Part shown: piece by piece, positions 1 to 7,518 of the stretch
How positions within the stretch are numbered: the first letter of the stretch is position 1
How the letters are laid out: each line of letters opens with the position of its first letter
Made by a program: the position numbers and the translations under genes
NCBI GenBank assembly: GCA_964385645.1
Contig: CAYLPT010000211.1
Span: 1-18,583 of the forward strand
Direction: 5' to 3'
From: CAYLPT01 sp964385645
Lineage (GTDB): Bacteria > Armatimonadota > Hebobacteria > Hebobacterales > Hebobacteraceae
Length of the DNA stretch: 18,583 bases
Notes under the pieces: model-generated
The model's database searches: none
What the model was told of the DNA's origin: nothing
What the model saw: only the letters and a program-made list of their open reading frames with translations

Positions 1-1242
1 CCCCAGGGGCCCCCCGCCGCCGCCCGCCGCGCCCCGGCCGAGCCGGCCCGCCCGGCGGCCGCGCTGGGCCCGCAGGGGCCGCCCCGGCTGCCCACCGGCC
101 TGGGAGAGCTCGACCGCGTCCTGGGCGGCGGCCTGGTGCCTGGGGCGGTGATGCTCCTCGCCGGCGACCCCGGCATCGGCAAGTCCACCCTCCTGCTCCA
201 GGCCGCCAACGGCTTCGCCGCCTCCGGAGCGCCCTGCCTCTACGTCTCGGGAGAGGAATCGCTTGCCCAGGTCGCCATGCGCGGCCGGCGACTCGGTCCG
301 CCAGCGGAGGCCCTGCTGCTGTTCGCCGAGACCGAGGTGGGGGCCATCGAGGCCGAGGTGGAGCGCATCTCGCCAGGGATGCTCGTGGTGGACTCCATCC
401 AGGCCACCTACTGCGCCGACGCCGACTCCCTCCCAGGGACGGTCACGCAGGTGCGCGAGTGCGCCGGCCGCTTCCTGCGCATCGCCAAGGACCTGCACCT
501 CCCCACCTTCCTGGTGGGGCATGTGACCAAGGAGGGCGCGGTGGCCGGCCCCCGGTTGTTGGAGCACATGGTGGATGTGGTGCTCTCGCTGGAGGGAGAC
601 CGGCACTCGGGCTATCGGGTCCTGCGCTCGTCCAAGAACCGCTTCGGCTCGGCCGACGAGCTGGGCCTGTTCCAGATGAGCGAGCGCGGCCTCGAGGGCG
701 TGCCCGACGCGAGCGCAGCACTCCTGTCCGAGCGTCGCCCGGGGACCCCGGGCTCAGTCGTCGTCGCCGCCGTGGAGGGAAGCCGTCCCCTGCTCGTCGA
801 GGTTCAGGCCCTGGTGGCGCAGGCCCCGCCCTACGGCAGCCCCAGGCGGAGCGTGACGGGCCTTGACTATGCCCGCACCTGCTTGATCCTGGCGGTGCTC
901 GAGAAGCAGGCGGGCCTGCCGCTGGCCGCCCACGACGTGTTCGTCAACGCCCCTGGCGGGGTGCGGGTGACCGAGCCGGCGGTGGATCTGGGGCTGGCGC
1001 TGGCGATCGCGAGCAGCTTTCGGGAGGCTCCGGTGCGCCCCGACACCGCCTGTGTGGGGGAGGTGGGGCTCACCGGAGAGGTGAGATCGGTGCCGATGCT
1101 CGAGCGCCGGCTCGTCGAGCTCCACCGCCACGGCTTCCGCCGGTGCCTGGTCCCGCCCCGGCCCGGGCCGGGGCCGGCGGGTATCGAGCGCGTGCCCGTC
1201 GAAGGGGTGGTCGAGGCCTTCTCGGCCGCTCTTGCGCGCTGA
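1..1242 (+). CDS. radA: DNA repair protein RadA/Sms, 5' end outside window
   Basis: RadA (Sms) is a RecA-like ATPase that helps branch migration and processing of recombination intermediates. The reading frame is open from base 1, so the gene starts upstream. The GTG at 136 is an internal Val of the conserved LGGGLVPG stretch, not a start. Visible motifs are the TG-x-x-ELDRVLGGG entry, Walker A GDPGIGKST (about residues 54-62 of the visible 413), Walker B LVVDSIQ, and the RadA signature KNRFG at 634-648. A C-terminal Lon-protease-like domain contains GGVRVTEPAVDLGLALAIASS. The family is usually about 450 residues, so roughly 40 residues including the N-terminal four-Cys zinc finger are missing here. 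The stretch before the ATPase domain (bases 1-90) is unusually rich in Pro and Ala. The next gene begins 89 bases downstream. Confidence 0.96.
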   Translation, partial: PQGPPAAARRAPAEPARPAAALGPQGPPRLPTGLGELDRVLGGGLVPGAVMLLAGDPGIGKSTLLLQAANGFAASGAPCLYVSGEESLAQVAMRGRRLGPPAEALLLFAETEVGAIEAEVERISPGMLVVDSIQATYCADADSLPGTVTQVRECAGRFLRIAKDLHLPTFLVGHVTKEGAVAGPRLLEHMVDVVLSLEGDRHSGYRVLRSSKNRFGSADELGLFQMSERGLEGVPDASAALLSERRPGTPGSVVVAAVEGSRPLLVEVQALVAQAPPYGSPRRSVTGLDYARTCLILAVLEKQAGLPLAAHDVFVNAPGGVRVTEPAVDLGLALAIASSFREAPVRPDTACVGEVGLTGEVRSVPMLERRLVELHRHGFRRCLVPPRPGPGPAGIERVPVEGVVEAFSAALAR

Positions 1243-1314
1243 GCGCGACAGATCGCCCCCGTGGCGCGTCGAATAGCCTGGGGAGACTGCCCGTGCGCCA
1301 AGGCCGGCGCGCCG

Positions 1315-1325
1315 AAAGGAGGTGA
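1315..1325 (+). promoter_or_regulatory. Near-perfect Shine-Dalgarno of the PIN/TRAM gene
   Basis: AAAGGAGGTGA matches the full anti-Shine-Dalgarno sequence and sits 6 bases before the ATG at 1332. It is the strongest ribosome binding site in the window. It fixes the start of the downstream gene and argues that this gene is translated independently of radA. Confidence 0.85.
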
Positions 1326-1331
1326 CAGCAG

Positions 1332-2513
1332 ATGCTAGCACGGTCGGTCGGGCTGTTGTTCAGCCTCGCCGTCGCCGCGCTCTCGGCGTGGGTCGCGGCC
1401 GCCTGGTCCAAGACCTACGTCCTGCGGGTGGCGGGGGAGGAGGGCTTCCAGCCCTTCGCGTACTTCGAGCAGACCTACACGGTGCTCTTCGCGCTGCTGG
1501 GCGTCATCGTCGGCTTCACGCTGGCCAGCCTTATCTACCGTCAGGCGCACGAGCTCTCCCGCGACCTGCTCTCCGACCTGCGCCGCATCCCCGGGCGCGA
1601 CAAGGCCGCGGTGGTGCTGGGGGTCTTCATCGGCCTGGGCATGACCGCCCTCATCGGGGTCTTCCTCGTCAACGTGCCCAACTTCGGCCGCCAGCTTGTC
1701 CTGCTCGTGGGCCTGCTGTGCGTCTACCTGGGCGTCGCCATCACCCTGAGCATGAAGGAGGAGCTCTACTACTTCTTCCCGGGCCTGGCGCGACCGGAGG
1801 CCGGGGAGCCGGCGGAGCGCCCTCGGCTGGCGCCCAAGCTGCTCGACACCAACGTCATCATTGACGGCCGGATCGCGGACGTCTGCCGCTCCGGCTTCCT
1901 CGAGGGCCCCATCTACATCCCCGGGTTCGTGCTCGAGGAGCTGCACCTCATCGCCGACTCCTCCGACACCCTGAAGCGCAACCGCGGGCGCCGGGGCCTC
2001 GACATCCTCAACCAGATGCAGCAGCAGCCCGACCTCCACGTGGAGGTCCTCGACGGGTACAGCGGCCGCGGGGGCGAGCCCGTGGATGCCAGGCTCATCC
2101 GCCTCGCCAAGGAGCTCGACGCCGCCATCGTCACGAACGACTTCAACCTCAGCAAAGTGGCCCAGCTCCAGGGGATCCGCGTGCTGAACGTCAACGAGCT
2201 GGCGAGCGCCGTCAAGCCGGTCGTCCTGCCCGGCGAGGAGCTGACCGTCACCATCGTGCGGGAGGGCAAGGAGCCCGAGCAGGGAGTCGCATACCTGGAC
2301 GATGGCACCATGGTCGTCGTCGAGCGCGGCAAGGACCACATCGGCGAGACCCTCTCGATCATCGTCACCAGCGTCCTCCAGACGGTGGCCGGCAAGATGA
2401 TCTTCGGGAATCCGCAGGACGCGGCCCCGGGCTCCCAGGAGTACTCAGATCGGCATCAGCGGGGTGATAGCGGCGGCGGGCCGCGGCGCAAGAACCGGTC
2501 TGCCGGGAAATAA
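1332..2513 (+). CDS. Membrane-anchored PIN/TRAM domain protein (YacL family)
   Basis: This 393-residue protein matches the YacL family that follows radA/disA in Bacillota. The N-terminal 150 residues hold about four hydrophobic segments (roughly 3-25, 38-60, 92-116 and 118-140). A PIN nuclease domain follows, beginning LLDTNVIIDGR. Likely metal-binding acids are D172, D252 (VDARL) and D270 (TNDFNLSK), with a Glu in VLEELH. The TRAM-like end (about residues 295-360) contains PGEELTV, GVAYLDDGTMVVVE and the I-IVTSVLQT strand. PIN domains are usually metal-dependent RNases and TRAM binds RNA, so a membrane-bound RNase is the family inference; the substrate is unknown. The basic C-terminal tail overlaps the ispDF gene by 50 bases, implying translational coupling. 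The start is set by the strong ribosome binding site. Confidence 0.92.
   Translation: MLARSVGLLFSLAVAALSAWVAAAWSKTYVLRVAGEEGFQPFAYFEQTYTVLFALLGVIVGFTLASLIYRQAHELSRDLLSDLRRIPGRDKAAVVLGVFIGLGMTALIGVFLVNVPNFGRQLVLLVGLLCVYLGVAITLSMKEELYYFFPGLARPEAGEPAERPRLAPKLLDTNVIIDGRIADVCRSGFLEGPIYIPGFVLEELHLIADSSDTLKRNRGRRGLDILNQMQQQPDLHVEVLDGYSGRGGEPVDARLIRLAKELDAAIVTNDFNLSKVAQLQGIRVLNVNELASAVKPVVLPGEELTVTIVREGKEPEQGVAYLDDGTMVVVERGKDHIGETLSIIVTSVLQTVAGKMIFGNPQDAAPGSQEYSDRHQRGDSGGGPRRKNRSAGK
2437..2441 (+). promoter_or_regulatory. Possible ribosome binding site for ispDF, badly spaced from GTG
   Basis: AGGAG lies inside the end of the PIN/TRAM gene. It is 22 bases before the only canonical in-frame start (GTG 2464) but 7 bases before an in-frame ATC at 2449. 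Starting at ATC would give an N-terminus of MGISGVIAAAGRG, which fits IspD proteins better than starting directly at VIAAAG. Either an ATC start is used, or GTG is reached by coupling from the overlapping upstream gene. Confidence 0.35.
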
Positions 2514-3672
2514 GGCCTTCCTGTCCCTGCGGGGCAGGCCCCTGGTGTCGTACGCCCTGGAGGCGCTCCGCGCCTGCCCCGAGGTCGGGGAGATCGTCCT
2601 GGTCGTCGCGCCAGAGGACGTCGAGCGCGCCCGGCGCTCCCTGATCCGGCGCGAAGACGAGCGCACGGAGCGGGTCGTGGCAGGGGGCGCCGACCGCCAG
2701 GCCTCGGTGCGGGCGGCCCTCGCTGAAGTGAGCCCGACCTGCGACCTCGTGCTCGTCCACGACGGGGCCCGTCCCCTCCTCTCGCCCGCACTCGTGCGCC
2801 GCTGCCTGGAGGCCGCGCGGCTCCACGGCGCGGCCGTCTCCGCCCTGCCGGCCAGCGACACCGTCAAGGAGGTGGACTCCGAAGGGCGGGTCAGGGCGAC
2901 CCTCGACCGGTCTCGCCTGTGGCTCGTGCAGACACCCCAGGCCTTCCGCCGGGACCTGCTGGCGGCCGCCCACGAGGCCGCGGCGCGGGAGGGCGTCCTC
3001 GGCACCGACGACGCCTACCTTGTGGAGCGGCTGGGGCGACCGGTGCAGGTCGTGTTGGGCGATCGGCACAATGTCAAGGTGACCTACCCCGAGGACTTGC
3101 TCTGGTGCGAGGAGTTTCTCAGACAAGGGCGCAAGGATGGGCAGAGGAGAATGGCGACGCGTTCGGGTATAGGATATGATGCACATCCCTTGACAGAGGG
3201 GCGACCGTTGGTGCTCGCTGGAGTGAGGATTCCGTCCGAGCGGGGGCTCCTGGGGCACTCTGACGCCGATGTGGTGTGCCACGCGGTCAGCGACGCCCTC
3301 CTCGGCGCGGCCGCCGCGGGCGACATCGGGGAGCACTTCCCCGCCTCCGATCCCCGGCACGCAGGGGTCTCGAGCCTCTCGCTGCTCGCCCAGGTCTCGG
3401 CGATGGTGCGGGCCCGAGGCTGGGAGATCGAGAACGTGGACGCCGTGATCATCGCCGACGCGCCGCCCCTCGGCGGGCACCTGCCCGAGATGCGCCGGGC
3501 GCTCGCCTCCGCGATGGATGTGGACCTCGCCCGCGTGAGCGCCAAGGCCAAACGCACCGAGGGCCTGGGCTTCACCGGGCGGGGGGAGGGGATCGCGAGC
3601 CAGGCGATCTGCCTCCTGCGCCGGACCACCCGGCGGGGCCGGGATCGAGCTGTGCGAGGAGAGAGATGCTAG
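2464..3672 (+). CDS. ispDF: Bifunctional IspD-IspF (MEP pathway) fusion
   Basis: One uninterrupted 402-residue frame encodes two MEP-pathway enzymes. Residues 1-228 are IspD (MEP cytidylyltransferase): AAAGRGARTG with R10 and K17, GGADRQASV, VHDGARP, QTPQAFR, TDDAYLVE and NVKVTYPEDL. Residues 230-402 are IspF (MEcPP synthase): metal ligands D239 and H241 in GYDAH and H273, plus GHSDAD, GDIGEHFPASD, and TEGLGFTGRGEGIA. The linker is only a few residues (RQGRKDGQRR). An in-frame ATG at 3151 could start a separate IspF, but its purine-rich stretch lies only 1 base upstream and no stop separates the halves. Fusions are known in Alphaproteobacteria and Campylobacter, where IspD/F contact IspE; Bacillota usually have separate genes. 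GTG 2464 is the only canonical start after the stop at 2398-2400. The 3' end overlaps hpf by 7 bases. Confidence 0.93.
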   Translation: MIAAAGRGARTGLPGNKAFLSLRGRPLVSYALEALRACPEVGEIVLVVAPEDVERARRSLIRREDERTERVVAGGADRQASVRAALAEVSPTCDLVLVHDGARPLLSPALVRRCLEAARLHGAAVSALPASDTVKEVDSEGRVRATLDRSRLWLVQTPQAFRRDLLAAAHEAAAREGVLGTDDAYLVERLGRPVQVVLGDRHNVKVTYPEDLLWCEEFLRQGRKDGQRRMATRSGIGYDAHPLTEGRPLVLAGVRIPSERGLLGHSDADVVCHAVSDALLGAAAAGDIGEHFPASDPRHAGVSSLSLLAQVSAMVRARGWEIENVDAVIIADAPPLGGHLPEMRRALASAMDVDLARVSAKAKRTEGLGFTGRGEGIASQAICLLRRTTRRGRDRAVRGERC

Positions 3673-4199
3673 TCAACATCACCGCCAAGGGCGTAGCCGT
3701 GCCGCCTAGCCTCAAGGAGATCACCGAGCGCAAGCTCAGCAAGCTCGAGCGGCTCCTGCGCACAATAGACAGCGTGGACGTGACCTGCTCGCGGGAGCGG
3801 CAGTGGCGGGTCGTCGAGATCGTCATCAACGCCAACGGGCTGCTCGTGCGAGGGGAGGACCGGGCGGCCGACCTCCAGTCGGCCGTGGACAGCCTGGTGG
3901 ACAAGCTGGAGCGCCAGATCAAGAAGTCCCGCAGCAAGCTCATCGAGCGGTACCGTCAGGCGCCCGAGACGCGGCAGGCCTGGGAGACAGAGCCGGGCGA
4001 CCGCCCCGACGAGTTCACCCCCCGCCTCGTGCGCACCAAGCGCTTCGCCGTCAAGCCGATGAGCCCCGAGGAGGCGGCCGCGCAGATGGAGCTGCTCGGG
4101 CACGATTTCTACGTCTTCACGAACGCCGAGAGCGAACAGGTGAACGTCCTCTACCGCCGAAAGGATGGTCACTACGGGCTGATCGAGCCCGAATACTGA
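3666..4199 (+). CDS. hpf: Long-form ribosome hibernation promoting factor
   Basis: This 177-residue protein dimerises and silences 70S ribosomes (100S particles) in slow growth. The N-terminal S30AE domain (about 1-105) begins with the typical MLVNITAKGVAV strand and has the helix SLKEITERKLSKLER. After a linker, the C-terminal dimerisation domain (about 122-177) reads RTKRF-VKPMS-EEA, then LLGHDFYVF-NAE, VNVLYRRKDGHYGLIEP. The presence of both domains marks the long form typical of Bacillota, Actinobacteria and Cyanobacteria. The start is ATG 3666 with AGGAG at 3657-3661; the frame is open further upstream only because it shadows ispF. It overlaps the end of ispDF, so it is probably cotranscribed. 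Confidence 0.95.
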   Translation: MLVNITAKGVAVPPSLKEITERKLSKLERLLRTIDSVDVTCSRERQWRVVEIVINANGLLVRGEDRAADLQSAVDSLVDKLERQIKKSRSKLIERYRQAPETRQAWETEPGDRPDEFTPRLVRTKRFAVKPMSPEEAAAQMELLGHDFYVFTNAESEQVNVLYRRKDGHYGLIEPEY

Positions 4200-4213
4200 A
4201 CCGCCGGAGGCGG

Positions 4214-4564
4214 GTGGGCGCGACGCCGGTGGAGCTGGCCGAGTTCCGTGAGCAGGTGAAGAGGGAGTTCGGGCCGCGGCTGGAGAGGGCCACGCCGGCA
4301 AGCGTGCGCGAGTTCCTCGACCGCATGCAGGTCCGGCTCCAGGAGGAGTCGGGCTCCGGTCCGCCCTACACCCTCGACGAGGACGGGCGCGCCCGCAGCT
4401 ACGAGGAGATCGTCTCCGAGTTCTTCGCCCGCGCCCTCGACTACCCGTCGGACCAGGCCGTCGTCATCCTCTGGCTCTTCGCCCTCGAGCAGCACTTCGC
4501 CATGCTCGAGGAGGACTACGCGCGCCGCTTCGTCACCATCTTCGGCGAGAGCGAACCCGACTGA
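4214..4564 (+). CDS. Small acidic hypothetical protein
   Basis: I do not recognise this 116-residue protein. It begins 14 bases after hpf. The start is probably GTG 4214 with GGAGG at 4206-4210 (spacing short, 3 bases); GTG 4229 is the alternative. The sequence is rich in Glu, Arg and Leu and looks mostly alpha-helical: an amphipathic N-terminal helix (ELAEFREQVKREFGPRLERA), a middle around EEIVSEFFARALDYPS, and a hydrophobic helix VVILWLFALEQHF followed by the acidic end FGESEPD. There is no signal peptide, Cys pair or clear membrane span. The frame keeps the codon pattern of its neighbours and is tightly placed between hpf and queA, which supports a real gene. Confidence 0.7.
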   Translation: MGATPVELAEFREQVKREFGPRLERATPASVREFLDRMQVRLQEESGSGPPYTLDEDGRARSYEEIVSEFFARALDYPSDQAVVILWLFALEQHFAMLEEDYARRFVTIFGESEPD

Positions 4565-4570
4565 CCGATG

Positions 4571-4645
4571 CCTCGCCGCCCTCCCGGCCGCTCCCCGGGC
4601 GCCGCGCGCGGCCCTCGCCGCGGGGGGCGGAAGGCCGGGGCGAGG
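4571..4645 (+). repeat. GC-rich inverted repeat covering the queA ribosome binding site
   Basis: CCTCGC (4571-4576) can pair with GCGAGG (4640-4645), and CCCGGCC (4583-4589) with GGCCGGG (4633-4639). Together they give 13 GC-rich pairs around a 43-base loop, with a 6-base bulge on one side. The right arm contains the purine stretch just before the queA ATG at 4647, so folding would hide the start. Such pairing also arises by chance in DNA this rich in G and C. Confidence 0.35.
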
Positions 4646-4646
4646 G

Positions 4647-5666
4647 ATGAAGGCGTCTGACTTCGACTACGAGCTGCCGCCCGCGCTCATCGCTCAGGAG
4701 CCGGCCCGCCCGCGGGGCGCGTCCCGCCTGCTGGTGCTCGACCGGACGCGCCAGACTATCGCCCACCGGCGCTTCCGGGACTTGCCCCAGTACCTCACTC
4801 CCGACGATGTGGTGGTCCTCAACGATACCCGCGTCGTGCGGGCGCGGCTGCGCGGCCGCCGCCCGGGCGGCGGCAGGGCGGAGGTGCTTCTGCTGGAGCC
4901 GCGCGCGGATGGGCTCTGGGAGGCGCTCGTCAGCCCTGGCCGGCGGCTCCCCCCGGGGCGCAGCGTCGTCTTCGGCGAGGGTGAGCTTGAGGCCGAGATC
5001 GTCGCCCGCACCCCCACCGGCGGCCGTCTGCTGCGCTTCCGGGGCGAAGGCGACGTGGCCGCGCTGGTCGCCCAACAGGGGGAGCTCCCCTTGCCGCCCT
5101 ACATACAGGGGCCGCTCCACAGCGAGTCCGACTACCAGACCGTCTACGCCCGGGAACCGGGCTCCAGCGCCGCGCCGACGGCAGGGCTCCACTTCACCCC
5201 GGAGGTCCTCGACGCGGTGCGCGGCCGCGTCCGGGCCCTCGTCACTCTCACCCTCCATATCGGCCCGGGTACCTTCCGGCCCATCCGCACCCAGCGCGTC
5301 GAAGACCACGACATGCACTCGGAGTCTTACCTCATCCCCCAGCAGACCGCGGACGCCGTGAGCCGGGCCCTGGCGGAGGGCCGCCGGGTGGTCGCCGTCG
5401 GCACCAGCACCGCCCGCGCGCTGGAGGCGGCGGCCGAGGGGGGGCAGGTGCGCCCCGGCGCGGGCAGAACCGACCTCTTCATCCGCCCCGGCTACCGGTT
5501 CGGCGTCGTCGGCGCACTGGTGACCAACTTTCACCTGCCCCGCTCGACGGTGTTGGTGCTCGTGTGCGCCTTCGCCGGCCGGGAGGCCGTCCTGGGCGCC
5601 TATCAGGAGGCAATCGCGCGGCGCTACCGCTTCCTCAGCTTCGGGGACTCGATGCTCATCCTGTGA
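4647..5666 (+). CDS. queA: S-adenosylmethionine:tRNA ribosyltransferase-isomerase
   Basis: QueA transfers and isomerises the ribosyl part of SAM onto preQ1-modified tRNA to give epoxyqueuosine, the penultimate step of queuosine synthesis. The 339 residues match the usual family length. Family landmarks are the start MKASDFDYELPPALIAQEPA, the stretch DDVVVLNDTRVVRARL, GELPLPPYI, YQTVYA, SSAAPTAGLHFT, HIGPGTFRPI, MHSE-Y-IP, GTSTARALE, and the end TNFHLPRSTLLxLV-like region followed by RYRFLSFGDSMLI. The start is ATG 4647, preceded by GGCGAGGG very close to the codon. No queC/D/E/F or tgt gene is in the window. The methyltransferase gene follows after 18 bases. Confidence 0.96.
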   Translation: MKASDFDYELPPALIAQEPARPRGASRLLVLDRTRQTIAHRRFRDLPQYLTPDDVVVLNDTRVVRARLRGRRPGGGRAEVLLLEPRADGLWEALVSPGRRLPPGRSVVFGEGELEAEIVARTPTGGRLLRFRGEGDVAALVAQQGELPLPPYIQGPLHSESDYQTVYAREPGSSAAPTAGLHFTPEVLDAVRGRVRALVTLTLHIGPGTFRPIRTQRVEDHDMHSESYLIPQQTADAVSRALAEGRRVVAVGTSTARALEAAAEGGQVRPGAGRTDLFIRPGYRFGVVGALVTNFHLPRSTVLVLVCAFAGREAVLGAYQEAIARRYRFLSFGDSMLIL

Positions 5667-5684
5667 GCGCCGCGAGGAGGGACC

Positions 5685-6422
5685 GTGCGGGCCGCCGAGC
5701 TGGCCAAGATGTTCGAGCTCGAGGACACCTACTGGTGGTTCGCCGCCCGGCGCCAGCTCGTCGCCGACCTTATCGCCCGCCACCGGCCCCGCCCAGGGCC
5801 GCTGAGGCTGCTCGACGTAGGCTGCGGCACCGGGGCCACTCTCGGGCGGCTACAGGCCTTCGGCCTCGTGGTCGGGCTGGACCGCTCCCCGGAGGCCCTG
5901 CGCTACTGCCGCCGCCGCGACCACCAGGGCCTCGTGCGCGCCCGCGTCGAGCAGCTCCCCATCGCCTCCGCATCGGTGGATGTCATCGCCGCGCTCGACC
6001 TCCTGGAACACGTACCCGACGACGCCGCGGCCGCGGCCGAGCTGGCGCGCGCGCTGCGCCCCGGCGGGCTGCTCGTGCTGACGGTCCCCGCGCTGCCTGC
6101 GCTTTGGAGCGAACACGACGAGGCCCTCGAGCACCGCCGCCGCTACCGCGCCCGGCGCCTCCGCAGCCTGCTCGAGGCGGCCGGCCTGCGCGTGGTGCGC
6201 CTGTCGCCGCTCATCACCGCCCTGCTACCCCCCATCGCCGTGCTCCGCTTCGCCCAGCGCCTCCTGCCCCGACGCCGCGGCGCCCCGCAGACGGCCTTCA
6301 TCGTCCCGCCCCGTCCGGTCAACCGCCTGCTCACCTTGCTGCTGCGCGTGGAGAGCCGATGGGTGCTCGGCCGCGATCTACCCGCCGGGGTCTCCCTCAT
6401 GGCGGTGGCGCGCAAGCCCTGA
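5685..6422 (+). CDS. Class I SAM-dependent methyltransferase
   Basis: A 245-residue Rossmann-fold methyltransferase. Motif I is LLDVGCGTGATL (about 43-54), the acidic ribose-binding end of strand 2 is GLDRS, motif II is the DVIAALDLLEHVPD stretch, and motif III is LRPGGLLVLTVPA. The N-terminus (ELEDTYWWFAARRQL) and the EHRRRYR segment after the core place it among methyltransferases often found with glycosyltransferase or lipid-modifying genes. The substrate cannot be read from the sequence. The hydrophobic-basic stretch around 165-195 could bring it to the membrane. The start is GTG 5685 with AGGAGG at 5675-5680; an ATG at 5709 is less likely. Confidence 0.85.
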   Translation: MRAAELAKMFELEDTYWWFAARRQLVADLIARHRPRPGPLRLLDVGCGTGATLGRLQAFGLVVGLDRSPEALRYCRRRDHQGLVRARVEQLPIASASVDVIAALDLLEHVPDDAAAAAELARALRPGGLLVLTVPALPALWSEHDEALEHRRRYRARRLRSLLEAAGLRVVRLSPLITALLPPIAVLRFAQRLLPRRRGAPQTAFIVPPRPVNRLLTLLLRVESRWVLGRDLPAGVSLMAVARKP

Positions 6423-6444
6423 GGGCGGCGGGCGGCCGCGGCGC

Positions 6445-6473
6445 TTGCTCCGGCCCTAGCAGGGTGCTATAAT
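6445..6473 (+). promoter_or_regulatory. Sigma-A type promoter with extended -10
   Basis: TTGCTC (6445-6450), a 17-base spacer, then TATAAT (6468-6473), the exact consensus -10. It is preceded by TGC, the extended -10 motif. Transcription would start near 6480, leaving a leader of about 15 bases before the thioredoxin-like gene at 6495. An AT-rich consensus hexamer stands out strongly in this GC-rich sequence. Confidence 0.75.
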
Positions 6474-6494
6474 CCCATACGAGAGCGCTCGGCA

Positions 6495-6782
6495 ATGGCC
6501 GTTCAGATCCGGATCATCGGTAAAGGATGCTTCTTCTGTGACCAGCTTCGCACCATTGTCGAGGGCCTTGTCGCCGAGCTGAACATACAGGATGCCACCA
6601 TAGAGAGCGTCCAGGACGTGGGAGAACTGCTGGAGTACGGTGTGGTCAACCCGCCCGCGCTGGTGGTGAACGGGAAGCTGAAGCTCATGGGCCGGGTGCT
6701 GGTGCGCAGCCGCGTCCGCAGGGCCCTCGAGGAGGAGCTGGGCGCGGCCGCCGACCCCGCAGCGGGGCAGAGAAAGGACTGA
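6495..6782 (+). CDS. Small thioredoxin-fold protein, CFFC active site
   Basis: A 95-residue protein of the small redox-protein type (thioredoxin_3 / MTH895-like). It starts with a beta strand VQIRIIGKG and then C12-F-F-C15, the redox pair. A helix (DQLRTIVEGLVAELNI) follows, then the strand ATIESVQD and the cis-Pro loop of the thioredoxin fold as VNPPALVVNGK, then GRV. There is no signal peptide, so it is cytoplasmic. It is the first gene after the 6445-6473 promoter; only a weak purine stretch precedes the ATG and the leader is very short. Its partner is unknown. Being cotranscribed with the two-component system 10 bases downstream suggests, but does not prove, a redox link. Confidence 0.85.
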   Translation: MAVQIRIIGKGCFFCDQLRTIVEGLVAELNIQDATIESVQDVGELLEYGVVNPPALVVNGKLKLMGRVLVRSRVRRALEEELGAAADPAAGQRKD

Positions 6783-6792
6783 CGGGCCCGCG

Positions 6793-7517
<725 letters not shown>

Positions 7518-7518
<1 letters not shown>

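Noticed and set aside
1274..1279. TAGCCT as a -10 element before the PIN/TRAM gene
   Set aside because: No matching -35 at a suitable distance; too weak in this composition.
3151..3153. ATG 3151 as start of a separate ispF gene
   Set aside because: No stop lies between the halves and the purine stretch is only 1 base from the ATG, so a fusion is the simpler reading; internal initiation is not fully excluded.
3276..3665. Upstream extension of the hpf reading frame
   Set aside because: This part overlaps ispF in another frame and is Arg/Pro/Gly-rich; ATG 3666 with AGGAG gives the exact family N-terminus.
4533..5783. Minus-strand open frame (416 codons) opposite queA
   Set aside because: Antisense shadow of queA; its translation is low-complexity with no motif.
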